64,000 nucleotides of DNA from Bradyrhizobium diversitatis (GTDB taxonomy: Bacteria > Pseudomonadota > Alphaproteobacteria > Rhizobiales > Xanthobacteraceae): the NCBI RefSeq assembly GCF_016031635.1, contig NZ_JACEGD010000005.1:62001-126000 (forward strand), given 5' to 3'. The notes under the pieces are model-generated. The model had not been told where the DNA came from. It did no database searches and worked only from the letters and a program-made list of their open reading frames with translations. Of this stretch, positions 9,187 to 18,818 are shown piece by piece. The number at the start of each line of letters is the position of its first letter. The first letter of the stretch is position 1. The position numbers were made by a program, and so were the translations under genes.

Positions 9187-10622
9187 CTGTCCCGCTCCAG
9201 CCCCGCAATCATCCGGCTGCTTCGCCGCCAGAATACCGACGTCTTGGCTAACGGCCGGTAAATCGAGCCCGAATCAGGCTTGTTGGGGCGACGGCAGAGC
9301 TCGGCAAAGCCGGCCGCATCGAAGCTCGTGTCCTGCGCGCGCCGCGCCTTGATGTAGCGCGACAGCAGCGTCAGCTCGATGTTCTCGGGCACGTCGATGC
9401 GGGCGTCCTGAAGCAGCGACACCACGTCGTAGGAATGCGGCCCCAGCACGGTGTCCTGGAAGTCGATCACGCCGACGCGCGCGATGCCGGTGCGCTCCGC
9501 GAGCCAGATCAAATTGGGTGAGTGATAGTCGCGGATGATCCATGTCTTCGGCGCCGCCAGCGGTGTGCTGAGCAGCTCGCGCCACATCGCGAAGAATTCT
9601 GCGCGCTTCTCGTCGCTCAACGGCGCGTTGCGATCGGGCAGGTACCATTCCGGCATCAATCCGATTTCGATCAGCATCGCCTCAACGTCGAAGAGGGGGA
9701 TCTCGTAGGTCTTCCCGTCCAGCGGCAGCGTCTCCGGCAGCGCCTTGCCATGCAGCATCGCCAGCAGGTCGGTCGCGGCTTCGTAGCGCTCGCCGATCGG
9801 GCGTGGCGGATCGCCCTCGATCACACCTTCGTTGCCAAAGTCCTCGGTAATGAGGAAGCCATGATCGAGGTTGGAATGATGAATCGCGGGCGCAGAGATT
9901 CCCTGCGCGCGCAGGCCTTCGGCGATCGCGACGAAGGGTTTGACGTTTTCCGCAAGATGCACCGCGGCGCTGTAGGACTTTCCGTTGTAGAGGGCCGCGC
10001 CGTCGGGCCGCTGCGGAAAGTTCATGAGGATGACGATGCTGTCGTCGCGCAGCAGCCGCGCATAGGAGCGCGTCGAGGCATCGCCGGCCATGCGCCTGCG
10101 CGTCGCCTCCATGTAACCGGATGCGTCGAGGAATTCGCGCAGCGCCTTCAGCCGCGCAACGATGGCGGCGGCCCTGCCGTGACCGGTGATGTCGGCGGCG
10201 CGTGCGCTCGAGCCCAGCGCCGGCCGATGCGTCAGTGCGATGTCGATGCGATCCGCGGGCATCGCCGAGGGCGCGCGCTCCGGCCATTCGATCAGGACGA
10301 GGGTGGCATCCGGGAGCGGCGACAGGCCGATCTCCTCGAGCTCGCTCTCGTCCTCGACGCGGTAGAGATCGGCATGCATCACCGGGAAAGGCGGCAGCTC
10401 GTAGCCCTGCACCAGCGTGAAGGTCGGGCTCGGCACTTCCAGCGTCTCGTCGCCGGCGAGGTAGCGGATCAGGCTGCGTGCTGCCGCAGTCTTGCCGGCA
10501 CCGAGATCGCCGGTGAGGGTGATGACGTCACCGGGGCCGACCAGCAGCGCGAGGTCGGCCATCAATTGCGCAGTGGCCGTCTCGTTGTGGAGCGCGACGG
10601 AGAATGTGGTTGTATCAGTCAT
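9117..10622 (-). CDS. tsaE: TsaE-AmgK fusion: t6A synthesis ATPase joined to a sugar kinase domain, apparently truncated at the C-terminus
   Basis: Residues 1-150 are TsaE: Walker A GDLGAGKT (Lys44) and HADLYRV at 83-89, the ATPase that drives t6A modification of tRNA with TsaB and TsaD. Residues 165-442 are an aminoglycoside-phosphotransferase-like kinase with RDYHSPN (Asp365, Asn370) and IDFQD (Asp388), matching AmgK, which phosphorylates MurNAc. From about residue 443 the sequence turns Arg-rich, loses family character and runs out of frame into the PilZ gene. I therefore infer loss of the last AmgK helices by deletion near 9298. The ATG overlaps the divL stop by 3 bases. Confidence 0.88.
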   Translation of the reverse strand: MTDTTTFSVALHNETATAQLMADLALLVGPGDVITLTGDLGAGKTAAARSLIRYLAGDETLEVPSPTFTLVQGYELPPFPVMHADLYRVEDESELEEIGLSPLPDATLVLIEWPERAPSAMPADRIDIALTHRPALGSSARAADITGHGRAAAIVARLKALREFLDASGYMEATRRRMAGDASTRSYARLLRDDSIVILMNFPQRPDGAALYNGKSYSAAVHLAENVKPFVAIAEGLRAQGISAPAIHHSNLDHGFLITEDFGNEGVIEGDPPRPIGERYEAATDLLAMLHGKALPETLPLDGKTYEIPLFDVEAMLIEIGLMPEWYLPDRNAPLSDEKRAEFFAMWRELLSTPLAAPKTWIIRDYHSPNLIWLAERTGIARVGVIDFQDTVLGPHSYDVVSLLQDARIDVPENIELTLLSRYIKARRAQDTSFDAAGFAELCRRPNKPDSGSIYRPLAKTSVFWRRSSRMIAGLERDRWRDRRTSAATAGLFSNAGFRRR

Positions 10623-13123
10623 TCGGCGGCGTCGCGATGCGCCGCCTGGTCGGTCGGGAAATCGCAGATCACGACCGTGCCGCGGCCGACGATCGAATCC
10701 ACCCGCACCTTGCCGCCATGCAGCTCGACGAAGGAGCGCACCAGCGACAGGCCGAGCCCGGCGCCGCGGTGACGCGAGCCCTGCGAGCGGCTTTCGAACC
10801 AGTTGAATACCTTGTCCTTCATGTCGGCAGGTATTCCAGGTCCCGAATCTGTCACGGTGAAGACCACGCTGCGTTCGGTGCGGCGCGCGCTGATGCCGAC
10901 GGTGGAATCCTGTGGAGAAAACCCGACGGCGTTGGCGAGGAGGTTATAGAGCACCTGCACCACGCGCTTCTCGTCGCCGACGAAGCTGCCGACGTCGGGC
11001 GCGATCTCGACCTTGAGGCGGATGCGGTCGGTGGCGAGCCGGTCCTGGATGCCCTCCGCGGCGAGCTCGATGGCCTTGCTGACGTCGACTTGCCCGAGTT
11101 CCAGCTTCATCGCGCCGGCGTCGATGGTGGCGAGATCCAGGATGTTGTTGGTGAGCGCGAGCAGCGCGTTGGTCGATTTGGTGACGTAGTCGAGATATTC
11201 GGCCTGCTTCGGCGTCAACGGCCCGGTCGAGGGATCGCTGAGGAAATGCGCAAAGCCGATGATGGTGGTGAGCGGCGAGCGCAGCTCGTAGGAGACGTGG
11301 TGGACGAAATCCACCTTCATCTGGTCGGCGGCCTCTAGCGCCTCGTTGCGCTCGCGCAGTGCGCGCTCGACATTCTCGGTGTCGGTGATGTCCTGGAACG
11401 TCAGCATGGTGGCGCCGTCGGGCAGCGGCCGGATCATGCCGTCGAGCACGCTGCCGTCCTTGCGCTCCAGCTTCAGCGGCACGTCGGCGCGGTTTTCGAT
11501 CGAGGTGATGGCCTCGCGGATCTGTCGCCAGACGACGGGATCGTCGTAGAGCTGATGGCACCAGCCTTCCACCGTCTGGATGTGCGGCTCGTCGCGCATG
11601 GCATCGCTGGAGAGCTTCCACATGCGGACGAAGGCCGGATTGAACAGCTGCGCCTTGCCGTTGCTGCCGAACACCGCCACTCCCTCGGCGAGGCTGTCCA
11701 GCGTCTCGCGCTGAACGCGGATCAGGCCGTCGAAGCGGCGGGCGAGGTCGAGGCTTTCGGTGACGTCGTCGAACAGGTAAGTGACGCCGCCCTCGGGGTT
11801 CGGCGTGGTGACGACCGAGAGCGCGCGGCCGTCAGGCAGGAACCAGGTGTCCTTGGCGGTCTCGACCGCGCGATAGGCTTCGTGCAGCTTGGCCTTCCAG
11901 GCGCGGAAATCCGGCTGCTCCGGCAGCTTGCGCGCGGCGCGGAGCTGGTCCAGCACGCTGGAATCGTCGGGGTTGGCGTCGAGGAAGGTGCGGTCGAGGT
12001 CCCACAGCCGCCGATAGGAATCGTTGTAGAAGGCAAGGCGGCGCTGGCCGTCGAACACGGCAACGCCGGAGGAGAGCTGGTCGAGCGTGCGGCGGTGCGC
12101 CTCCGCCATTCGCACCAGCGCCGACCTCAGCGCATCCGCCTCGCTGGCATCGATTGCGACGCCGACGCTGCCGCCGCCCACATTGATGGCGCGCACGTCA
12201 TAGATACGCCGCTCGCCGCCGATCACGATCGGCAGCCGCGAGCTGAAATTGGCCGCGTCCTTCAGGCCCCGTTCCATCGCGGTGCGGTTGGCGCTGTCGA
12301 GCAGCTCGAGCTGGCGCTCCTGGGCGTCGGTGACGCTGTTCGCTTCGGTGGCGCGCACATAGGCCGGATTGGCGTAGGTCAGCGCGCCGTTCTCACTCTT
12401 GGCCCAGATTGGCCAGGGTGCGGCGGCGGCGAGGCCGCGCAGCATCTCGGTCTCGTCGGAGAGCGCCTTGTAGCGCAGATGGGTCTCGGCCAGATCGCGG
12501 CGCAGTCCTGAGAGCTCGCGAATCCGGACTATGGCCTGGCCGCCGATGGCGCGGCCGATCGCTTCCAGCGTATGGCCGTGCGCGGTGGTCAAGGTCAGCT
12601 GGAACCCGTCGCCGCGATCGCGCAGCGCGTCGACGGCATGGTCCATCTGGAGCGCGGGCTCCGGGGGCAGCCAGGTTCCGAACGCCAGCACGCGCTGCGG
12701 GGAGGAGTCGCGCGGCAGCACCATGGAGATGTCGCCGGAAATCTGAACGCGGTTGTCGCCGGCCGGCCAGGAGATCAGGATCTGCGGCTCGGCGAACAGC
12801 AACGCGCCGAAGCGGTCGGCCTGGAGCTGAAGTTCCCCGATCCGGGTGCGCAGCCGCGCCTCGTTCTTGACCAGGCGCACCCGCGTGCGCATCAACAGGA
12901 TCGCGGCCACCACCGAGAAGCCGAGCAGCGCCAGCGCAGTGGCGAGGACGGCGAGTTCCTGCCGGTTGAAATCCAGCATGGTGGAGAGGGTGTCGATGAG
13001 ATCGGCGGCCCTGGCCGGCGCAGCCGGCAGCAGCGCCGCAAGAGCGCTCCCAATCAATGCGCTGCGCGCCAGCGACGTGCACGACAGCAGCGTCCGACGC
13101 ATCGACACGATCACGCCTGACAT
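10619..13123 (-). CDS. divL: DivL-type PAS sensor kinase homologue with tyrosine in the H-box
   Basis: An 834-residue protein with a signal or anchor segment at 1-40, a membrane helix near 57-77, PAS-like regions between about 225 and 580, then HisKA and HATPase domains. The H-box reads HVSYELRSPL, with Tyr612 where kinases have His. This is the hallmark of Caulobacter DivL, which controls the CckA-CtrA cell-cycle pathway together with DivK. The ATPase boxes NLLANAV (727-733), DSGPGIP (759-765) and GAGLGLSL (788-795) are intact. The ATG at 13123 was chosen over a 19-codon extension. It is coupled to tsaE through an ATGA overlap. The 239 bases before dut show no gene. Confidence 0.88.
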   Translation of the reverse strand: MSGVIVSMRRTLLSCTSLARSALIGSALAALLPAAPARAADLIDTLSTMLDFNRQELAVLATALALLGFSVVAAILLMRTRVRLVKNEARLRTRIGELQLQADRFGALLFAEPQILISWPAGDNRVQISGDISMVLPRDSSPQRVLAFGTWLPPEPALQMDHAVDALRDRGDGFQLTLTTAHGHTLEAIGRAIGGQAIVRIRELSGLRRDLAETHLRYKALSDETEMLRGLAAAAPWPIWAKSENGALTYANPAYVRATEANSVTDAQERQLELLDSANRTAMERGLKDAANFSSRLPIVIGGERRIYDVRAINVGGGSVGVAIDASEADALRSALVRMAEAHRRTLDQLSSGVAVFDGQRRLAFYNDSYRRLWDLDRTFLDANPDDSSVLDQLRAARKLPEQPDFRAWKAKLHEAYRAVETAKDTWFLPDGRALSVVTTPNPEGGVTYLFDDVTESLDLARRFDGLIRVQRETLDSLAEGVAVFGSNGKAQLFNPAFVRMWKLSSDAMRDEPHIQTVEGWCHQLYDDPVVWRQIREAITSIENRADVPLKLERKDGSVLDGMIRPLPDGATMLTFQDITDTENVERALRERNEALEAADQMKVDFVHHVSYELRSPLTTIIGFAHFLSDPSTGPLTPKQAEYLDYVTKSTNALLALTNNILDLATIDAGAMKLELGQVDVSKAIELAAEGIQDRLATDRIRLKVEIAPDVGSFVGDEKRVVQVLYNLLANAVGFSPQDSTVGISARRTERSVVFTVTDSGPGIPADMKDKVFNWFESRSQGSRHRGAGLGLSLVRSFVELHGGKVRVDSIVGRGTVVICDFPTDQAAHRDAAE

Positions 13124-13362
13124 AGTTGCCCCAAGACCGCACGAATTTGCGCGCGGCGACCCCCGTCGCGCGCGAATCAAAAGACAATACCCCCACCGCG
13201 ACTCCGCCGGTAAGAGTCCAGATCGTGAACGTAAAGGAGGCCCCCCAAAAATGCCGCCGTGGTGTTCCCGCGCACATGGTTCTTGGGATTCCGCAGGTCG
13301 CGCGGATGGCGCGCCGCGATCAGGGTGCGCGTTCCCGCTCGCTCGCGGAAGAGGTCAGGAAG

Positions 13363-13821
13363 TCAGCGGCCGGTCGAGCCGAAGCCGCCGGCGCCGCGAT
13401 CGGTCGGCGACAACGTCCCAACGGGAACCAGGGCAGCCTGCACCACGGGTGCGATCACCATTTGGGCGATGCGCTCGCCGCGCTTGATCACGAAGGGCGC
13501 CGCGCCGTGGTTGATCAGGATCACCTTGATCTCGCCGCGGTAGTCGGCGTCGATCGTGCCCGGCGAGTTCAGCACGGTGACGCCGTGCTTGGCGGCAAGC
13601 CCCGAACGTGGCCGCACCTGCGCCTCGTGCCCACCCGGCAGCGCGATCGCAAGGCCCGTCGGCACCAGCGCGTATTGGCCCGGGGCGAGCGTCATCGGCT
13701 CGCTGTCCGGAACGGCTGCCATCAGGTCGAGGCCGGCGGCCTCGCTGGTCTGATAGGCCGGCAACGGCAGACCTTCGGCATGGGCGAGGCACTGCAGTTC
13801 GACCGTGACCTTCGTGCTCAA
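13363..13821 (-). CDS. dut: dUTP diphosphatase
   Basis: A 152-residue trimeric dUTPase that hydrolyses dUTP to dUMP and so keeps uracil out of DNA. The family motifs appear in order: [32 protein letters not shown] and the C-terminal GFGSTGR glycine-rich lid. The start codon is TTG at 13821, which overlaps the coaBC stop as TTGA and has CTGGAG about 12 bases upstream; no ATG lies nearby. Coupling with coaBC is common in alphaproteobacteria and is clear here. Confidence 0.95.
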   Translation of the reverse strand: MSTKVTVELQCLAHAEGLPLPAYQTSEAAGLDLMAAVPDSEPMTLAPGQYALVPTGLAIALPGGHEAQVRPRSGLAAKHGVTVLNSPGTIDADYRGEIKVILINHGAAPFVIKRGERIAQMVIAPVVQAALVPVGTLSPTDRGAGGFGSTGR

Positions 13822-15269
13822 GATGCCGTCTCCAGGGATTTGTCGGTTACGCTTCTGGCGACATGCGCGACCAGCTCGATGGCGACCTGTTCCTTGGTCA
13901 TCACCGGCCAGGCATCAACTGCAATCTCGCCGTCCTTCGCACCGTCCTTGCGGCTGAGGAGGTGGACCGTGTTACGGTCGCCGCCCATCACGCCGGTGGC
14001 CGGCGACACGTCATTGGCGACGATCCAGTCGCAGCCCTTGCGCGCGAGTTTTGCTTTGGCGTTGTCGATGAGATGTTCGGTTTCGGCGGCAAAGCCGATC
14101 ACCAGAGGTGGGCGCTTGTCGGTCAGCTTCGAGATCGTGGCGAGGATGTCGGGATTCTCGACCAGCTGAAGCGGCGGCATGCCGGCCGCGGTCTTCTTCA
14201 GCTTCTGCTCACCCTCGTTGGCGACGCGCCAGTCGGCGACCGCCGCGGCGAAGATCGCGATATCGGCGGGAAGCGCGGCCTGAACCTGCTCCAGCATCTG
14301 CCGTGCCGATTCGACGTGCTTCACCGTCACACCGGGTGGATCGTCGAGGTCGACCGGGCCGCTCACCAGGATCACCTCGGCGCCGGCGGCCTGCGCGGCG
14401 GCGGCAATGGCAAAGCCCTGCTTGCCGGAGGAGCGGTTGGCGATGTAGCGCACGGGGTCGATCGGCTCGTGCGTGGGACCCGCGGTGATCAGCACGCGCC
14501 TGCCGGCGAGCGGCCGCGGCACCGGCGGTCGCAGCAACCGCTCGGCGGCGTTGGCGATCTCGATGGCTTCCGACATGCGGCCTGTTCCAGCTTCGCCGGC
14601 CTCGGCCATCTCGCCCGCGTTCGGGCCAATCAGCACCACGCCGTCGCGCTGGAGCTGAGCGACGTTGCGGCGCGTTGCCGCGTTGCTCCACATCAGCGGG
14701 TTCATCGCCGGCGCCAGCAGCACCTTGCGGTTGGTCGCGAGCAGGATCGCGCTGGCGAGGTCGTCGGCGTGGCCGTTCGCCATCTTCGCCATCAGGTCGG
14801 CCGTCGCCGGCGCCACGACGATCAGGTCGCAGTCGCGCGCGAGACGAATGTGTCCGGCGTCGAACTCGCTCTGGGGGTCGAACAGGTCGGTATAGACGCG
14901 CTCATGCGACAGGGCGCTCGCCGCCAGCGGCGTCACGAATTGCTGGGCCGCCTTGGTCAGCACGCAGCGGACCTCGATGCGCCGTTCCTTCAGCCTGCGG
15001 ATCAGGTCGAGCGACTTGTACGCCGCGATCCCGCCGCCGATGATCAGGGTGATGCTGGCCTCGGGGAGGGCGCCGGTGCGCTGCGGCGCCGGTGTGGCGG
15101 ATGGGGCAGGCGGCACCGCAAACGGCGTCAGCGGCTCCTCGCGGCCCTCGATCAGCTCCCGCAGGATGACCCGGACCTCTTCCTCGACCGACCTGCGGTT
15201 CTTGGCCGAGCGCAGCCGCAGATAGGTTTTGACGCCGTCGTCGAGCTTGCGGATGGTCAGGCTTGCCAT
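13818..15269 (-). CDS. coaBC: CoaBC with an N-terminal ribbon-helix-helix (FitA-like) domain
   Basis: A 483-residue bifunctional enzyme that joins phosphopantothenate to cysteine and decarboxylates the product for coenzyme A synthesis. The CoaC flavoprotein half starts near residue 70: [16 protein letters not shown] (His140) and APAMN (Asn190). The CoaB half follows with [13 protein letters not shown] and NRSSGKQG. Residues 1-42 ([14 protein letters not shown]..., [12 protein letters not shown]) are instead a ribbon-helix-helix DNA-binding domain as in FitA antitoxins, joined by a Pro/Ala linker. The ATG at 15269 has GGAGGGG upstream. The clamp reads [11 protein letters not shown], without the Cys seen in the E. 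coli enzyme. Two palindromes precede the gene. Confidence 0.93.
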   Translation of the reverse strand: MASLTIRKLDDGVKTYLRLRSAKNRRSVEEEVRVILRELIEGREEPLTPFAVPPAPSATPAPQRTGALPEASITLIIGGGIAAYKSLDLIRRLKERRIEVRCVLTKAAQQFVTPLAASALSHERVYTDLFDPQSEFDAGHIRLARDCDLIVVAPATADLMAKMANGHADDLASAILLATNRKVLLAPAMNPLMWSNAATRRNVAQLQRDGVVLIGPNAGEMAEAGEAGTGRMSEAIEIANAAERLLRPPVPRPLAGRRVLITAGPTHEPIDPVRYIANRSSGKQGFAIAAAAQAAGAEVILVSGPVDLDDPPGVTVKHVESARQMLEQVQAALPADIAIFAAAVADWRVANEGEQKLKKTAAGMPPLQLVENPDILATISKLTDKRPPLVIGFAAETEHLIDNAKAKLARKGCDWIVANDVSPATGVMGGDRNTVHLLSRKDGAKDGEIAVDAWPVMTKEQVAIELVAHVARSVTDKSLETAS

Positions 15270-15290
15270 GACGCCCCTCCGGCACGAAAT

Positions 15291-15330
15291 GATAGCGATG
15301 CTATCACTTGTGTGATTGCAGTGCAATCAC
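15291..15330. promoter_or_regulatory. Two palindromes upstream of RHH-coaBC, candidate operator
   Basis: GATAGC-GAT-GCTATC occupies 15291-15305, and a perfect 9-bp palindrome, GTGATTGCA-G-TGCAATCAC, occupies 15312-15330. They lie 22-61 bases before the coaBC start, in the gap after ubiB, and the second covers the ubiB stop. Ribbon-helix-helix proteins bind short inverted repeats and usually control their own promoters, so these sites may be the operator for the domain fused to CoaBC. Neither is followed by a T-run, which argues against a terminator. Confidence 0.55.
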
Positions 15331-16901
15331 ATATTCCGGACGGCGATCAGGATGCCGATGAATGTCGCGGCGATGATCCACAGCGCCACGGTGCGCCAGC
15401 GGTTCTTGCGGCCCTCGCTGCGCCCCATGGCCACGATGCTCTCCGGCGACAGCCTGATGCCCTCGCGGGTCATGGTCTCGAACTGCTCGAGGACCTTCAC
15501 CGACCGCTCGGCGATCTCCGGCAGGCGCATCAAGACCCGCGCGATGTCCCCGGTTCCGGCAAGGGCGCCTTGCACCCGGCCGATGGGGCCGAGATTGCGC
15601 TCGATCCATTCGCGTACCACGGGGTCGGCGATCTTCCAGATGTCGAGCTTGGGATCGAAGCCGCGGGCCACGCCCTCGACCACCACCATGGTCTTCTGCA
15701 GCAGGATCAGTTCGGGCCGCGTGGTCATGTCGAACAGGCCGGTGACCTCGAGCAGCAGCGTCAGCAGCCGCGCCATCGAGATCTCCTCGGCGGTGCGGTT
15801 GTGAATGGGCTCGCCGATGGCACGGATGGCTTGCGCGAAATTCTCGACCGAATGGTGCGCGGGCACGTAGCCCGCCTCGAAATGCACCTCGGCGACGCGG
15901 CGATAGTCGCGTGTGATGAAGCCGAGCAGGATCTCGGCGAGGAAGCGCCGCTCCTTCATGCCGAGTCGGCCCATGATGCCGAAATCGACCGCGACGAGCC
16001 GGCCGGCATCGTCCAGGAACAGATTGCCCGGATGCATGTCGGCGTGGAAGAAGCCGTCGCGTAGCGCGTGCCGCAAGAAGCTCTGGATCACCTTGCGGCC
16101 GAGGTCGGGCAGGTCGACCTGCGACTGTGCAAGGCGCTTGTGGTCGTTCAGCGCGATGCCGTCGATCCACTCCATCGTCAGCACGTTGTGCGTGGTGCGG
16201 TCCCAATCGACGGTCGGCACGCGGAAATCAGGATCGTCGCGCGTGTTCTCTGCCATCTCCGACAGCGCGGCGGCTTCGAGCCGCAAATCCATCTCCATCG
16301 CGACCGAGCGCGACATTGTGTTGATGACTTCGATCAGGCGCAGCCGCCGCGCCTCGGACGAATAGGCTTCGGCCTTGTGCGCGACGAAGAAAAAATCGGA
16401 GAGGTCGCGGCGGAAGCGTGCGGCGACGTTGGGCCGCAGCACCTTCACGGCGACCGATTTGCGGATACCATCGTGCAGCACTTCGCCGCGATGCACCTGC
16501 GCGATCGAGGCCGCCGCGACCGGCGGGCCGAAGCTTGCGAAAATGTCCTTCAGCGGCCGCTCCAGCGACGTCGCGATGGCGGCCTCGGCCTCGTCCTGCG
16601 GAAACGGCGGCAGGCGGTCCTGCAGGCTTTCGAGGTCGCGCGCCATGATGACGCCGACCACGTCGGGACGCGTCGCCAGGAATTGTCCGAGCTTGAGATA
16701 GGCCGGGCCCATCCGCGTCAGCGCGCGCGCTATCCGCGGGCCGTGCTTGGTGCCGCGGCGTTCGACGAGGCGCGCCAGCTTCAGTGCGAGCTGTCCCGGC
16801 GGCGGCACCAGGCTCGGATCGACCGAGCCGAACACGCCCTCGCGCGCGAACACGAACGCGGCGCGGATCAGGCGCGTCATGTGGGTGATGGCAGAGATCA
16901 C
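15327..16901 (-). CDS. ubiB: UbiB, ubiquinone biosynthesis protein kinase-like ATPase
   Basis: A 524-residue member of the UbiB/ADCK family. It carries the family's Lys-, Gln- and Ala-rich signature ([13 protein letters not shown]), followed by VAVKVLRPN with the ATP-binding Lys, HADMHPGN and the metal-binding [10 protein letters not shown] hydrophobic stretch at the C-terminus ([20 protein letters not shown]) is a membrane anchor. It supports ubiquinone assembly as an atypical ATPase. The start is GTG at 16901, overlapping the ubiE stop as GTGA; an ATG lies 7 codons further on. It is coupled to ubiE. Confidence 0.94.
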   Translation of the reverse strand: MISAITHMTRLIRAAFVFAREGVFGSVDPSLVPPPGQLALKLARLVERRGTKHGPRIARALTRMGPAYLKLGQFLATRPDVVGVIMARDLESLQDRLPPFPQDEAEAAIATSLERPLKDIFASFGPPVAAASIAQVHRGEVLHDGIRKSVAVKVLRPNVAARFRRDLSDFFFVAHKAEAYSSEARRLRLIEVINTMSRSVAMEMDLRLEAAALSEMAENTRDDPDFRVPTVDWDRTTHNVLTMEWIDGIALNDHKRLAQSQVDLPDLGRKVIQSFLRHALRDGFFHADMHPGNLFLDDAGRLVAVDFGIMGRLGMKERRFLAEILLGFITRDYRRVAEVHFEAGYVPAHHSVENFAQAIRAIGEPIHNRTAEEISMARLLTLLLEVTGLFDMTTRPELILLQKTMVVVEGVARGFDPKLDIWKIADPVVREWIERNLGPIGRVQGALAGTGDIARVLMRLPEIAERSVKVLEQFETMTREGIRLSPESIVAMGRSEGRKNRWRTVALWIIAATFIGILIAVRNM

Positions 16902-17659
16902 AAACGCCAGCCCGAATGCAGTGCCACGATGCCGCCGGAGAGTGTCTGCCAGCTGACGCGGGAAAAGCCGGCCTCGCGGATCATGTCGGCGAAAGCGGCA
17001 GGCCTCGGAAACTTGCGGATCGATTCGACGAGATATTGGTAGGATTCGGCGTCGCCCGTGACCATGCGGCCGAGCGGCGGGATCACCTTGAACGAGAACA
17101 GATCATAGAGTTTGTCGAGCCCGGGCATCTCGACGGTGGAGAACTCGAGGCAGAGAAAGCGGCTGCCGGGCCTCAGCACGCGATAGGCCTCGCGCAGCGC
17201 CAGGTCGATCTGCGGCACGTTGCGAATGCCGAAAGCGATCGTATATGCGTCGAAGCTGCGATCGGCGAAGGCGAGCGCTTCGGCATTGCCTTCGACGAAG
17301 TCGACCCGGGTGTCGAGATGCTGCTTGGCGGCGCGTTCGCGGCCCACGGCCAGCATATCGGTGTTGATGTCGCAGACGGTGGCATGGAAACCCGCACCCG
17401 CAGCCTTGGCGGCGCGGAACGCGATGTCGCCGGTGCCACCGGCAACGTCGAGCAATGCGAACGGCCGGTCGCCCCGGGGCGGGTCGAGCGCCGTGATCAT
17501 GATGTCCTTCCAGACCCGGTGCAGGCCACCGGACATCAGGTCGTTCATCAAGTCATAGCGCGACGCCACGCTGTGAAACACATCGTTCACCAGCGTCTGC
17601 TTGTCGCCCAGGGGGACGTCCCTGAAGCCAAAATGCGTGGTTTCGCCCGGCCGATCCAT
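16898..17659 (-). CDS. ubiE: UbiE, demethylmenaquinol/2-polyprenyl-6-methoxy-1,4-benzoquinol methylase
   Basis: A 253-residue SAM-dependent C-methyltransferase of ubiquinone synthesis. The SAM site [13 protein letters not shown] and the UbiE signatures [17 protein letters not shown] and [22 protein letters not shown] are present. It is the first gene of a ubiE-ubiB pair with a 4-base overlap, and it diverges from mutM across an 81-base gap that must hold both promoters. Confidence 0.96.
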   Translation of the reverse strand: MDRPGETTHFGFRDVPLGDKQTLVNDVFHSVASRYDLMNDLMSGGLHRVWKDIMITALDPPRGDRPFALLDVAGGTGDIAFRAAKAAGAGFHATVCDINTDMLAVGRERAAKQHLDTRVDFVEGNAEALAFADRSFDAYTIAFGIRNVPQIDLALREAYRVLRPGSRFLCLEFSTVEMPGLDKLYDLFSFKVIPPLGRMVTGDAESYQYLVESIRKFPRPAAFADMIREAGFSRVSWQTLSGGIVALHSGWRL

Positions 17660-17740
17660 TACTCTACTCCGCGAGGCGGACCATAGCGCGCCCGCCGCAA
17701 TGGCGCTATCACACCGCCCTCATAAGGTGAATGCCTGACC

Positions 17741-18646
17741 ATGCCTGAATTGCCAGAAGTCGAGACCGTCCGCCGCGGCCTTCAGCCGGTGATGGAGGGT
17801 GCGAAAATCCTCGTCGCGGAGGCCCGCCGGCCGGACTTGCGCTTTCCGTTCCAGCCGGACTTCGTGGCCCGGCTCAAGGGGCAGGTCGTCACGGGGCTGG
17901 GGCGCCGTGCAAAATATCTCATGGCCGATCTCGCCTCCGGCGACGTCCTGCTGATGCATCTCGGCATGTCGGGCTCGTTCCGTGTCATCAAGCCGGACAA
18001 CGACACCCGGCCTGGCGAGTTTCACTATCCGCGGGCCAAGGATTCCACCCACGATCACGTGCTGTTTCGGATGTCCTCCGGCGCCGACATCGTGTTCAAC
18101 GATCCGCGCCGCTTCGGCTACATGAAGGTGATCGCGCGCAATGCGCTCGACGACGAGCCGCTGCTGCGCGGGCTCGGACCCGAGCCGCTCGGCAACGAAT
18201 TCGACGCCGCGATGCTGGCGCGCTCCTGCGCCGGCAAGACCACCAGCCTGAAGGCCGCGCTGCTCGACCAGCGCGTCGTGGCAGGGCTTGGCAACATCTA
18301 TGTCTGCGAGGCGCTGCACCGCTCGCATCTGTCGCCGCGCCGGATCGCCGCAACCTTGTCGACGAAGTCCGGACAACGCAAAGGCGTCGCCGGGGGTGAG
18401 GCAACGGACCATGCCAAGAGACTGGTCGGCGCGATCCATACCGTGCTCAACGACGCGATCAAGGCCGGCGGCTCCAGCCTGCGCGATCACCGCCAGACCA
18501 CCGGCGAGCTCGGCTATTTCCAGCATTCGTTCAAGGTCTATGACCGCGAAGGCGAAAAATGCACGACCCCGCGCTGCGGCGGCATCATCAAGCGGTTCGT
18601 GCAGAACGGCCGGTCGACCTTCTGGTGCCCGAAATGTCAGAAGTGA
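17741..18646 (+). CDS. mutM: Formamidopyrimidine-DNA glycosylase (Fpg/MutM)
   Basis: A 301-residue base-excision repair enzyme that removes 8-oxoguanine and cuts the abasic site. The N-terminus [14 protein letters not shown] supplies the catalytic Pro2 and Glu3. [17 protein letters not shown] and the H2TH block [20 protein letters not shown] are present, and the C-terminal zinc finger has four Cys (CTTPRC...CPKC). It is slightly longer than the usual 270-295 residues because of an insertion around residues 205-222. It is transcribed alone, divergent from ubiE. Confidence 0.97.
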   Translation: MPELPEVETVRRGLQPVMEGAKILVAEARRPDLRFPFQPDFVARLKGQVVTGLGRRAKYLMADLASGDVLLMHLGMSGSFRVIKPDNDTRPGEFHYPRAKDSTHDHVLFRMSSGADIVFNDPRRFGYMKVIARNALDDEPLLRGLGPEPLGNEFDAAMLARSCAGKTTSLKAALLDQRVVAGLGNIYVCEALHRSHLSPRRIAATLSTKSGQRKGVAGGEATDHAKRLVGAIHTVLNDAIKAGGSSLRDHRQTTGELGYFQHSFKVYDREGEKCTTPRCGGIIKRFVQNGRSTFWCPKCQK

Positions 18647-18647
18647 C

Positions 18648-18682
18648 CTCAGGCTTGTCGCCGAGAGGGCCTGAGTCTCGGC
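18648..18682. other. Interleaved inverted repeats after mutM (pseudoknot-like)
   Basis: Two 7-base complementary pairs are interleaved: CTCAGGC (18648-18654) with GCCTGAG (18669-18675), and GCCGAGA (18660-18666) with TCTCGGC (18676-18682). The order A-B-A'-B' would give an H-type pseudoknot or two exclusive hairpins in the mutM 3' end. No T-run follows, so it is not a standard terminator. Confidence 0.4.
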
Positions 18683-18703
18683 GAAGGCGATGACCCACCA
18701 CGC

Positions 18704-18764
18704 CGTCATTGCAAGCGCAGCGAAGCAATCCGGCCGGGCGGGTGGCCGGACTGTTTCGTCGCTT
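18704..18764. repeat. Intergenic repeat between mutM and parA
   Basis: This segment begins CGTCATTGCAAGCGCAGCGA and continues with AGCAATCCGGCC, then a GGCCGGAC arm. ATTGC and GCAAT form one small stem, and CCGGCC with GGCCGG another. The compact palindromic make-up in a non-coding gap fits a dispersed repeat of rhizobial type; no second copy is in this window. Confidence 0.5.
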
Positions 18765-18818
18765 GGGCTCGTTCACCGGATGGCGAAAAGCCCGACCCTC
18801 GTCCGAGCGATGCCCCGC

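Noticed and set aside
13818..15269. A FitAB toxin-antitoxin module
   Set aside because: Only the RHH part is seen, fused to CoaBC. No PIN-domain toxin gene is adjacent.
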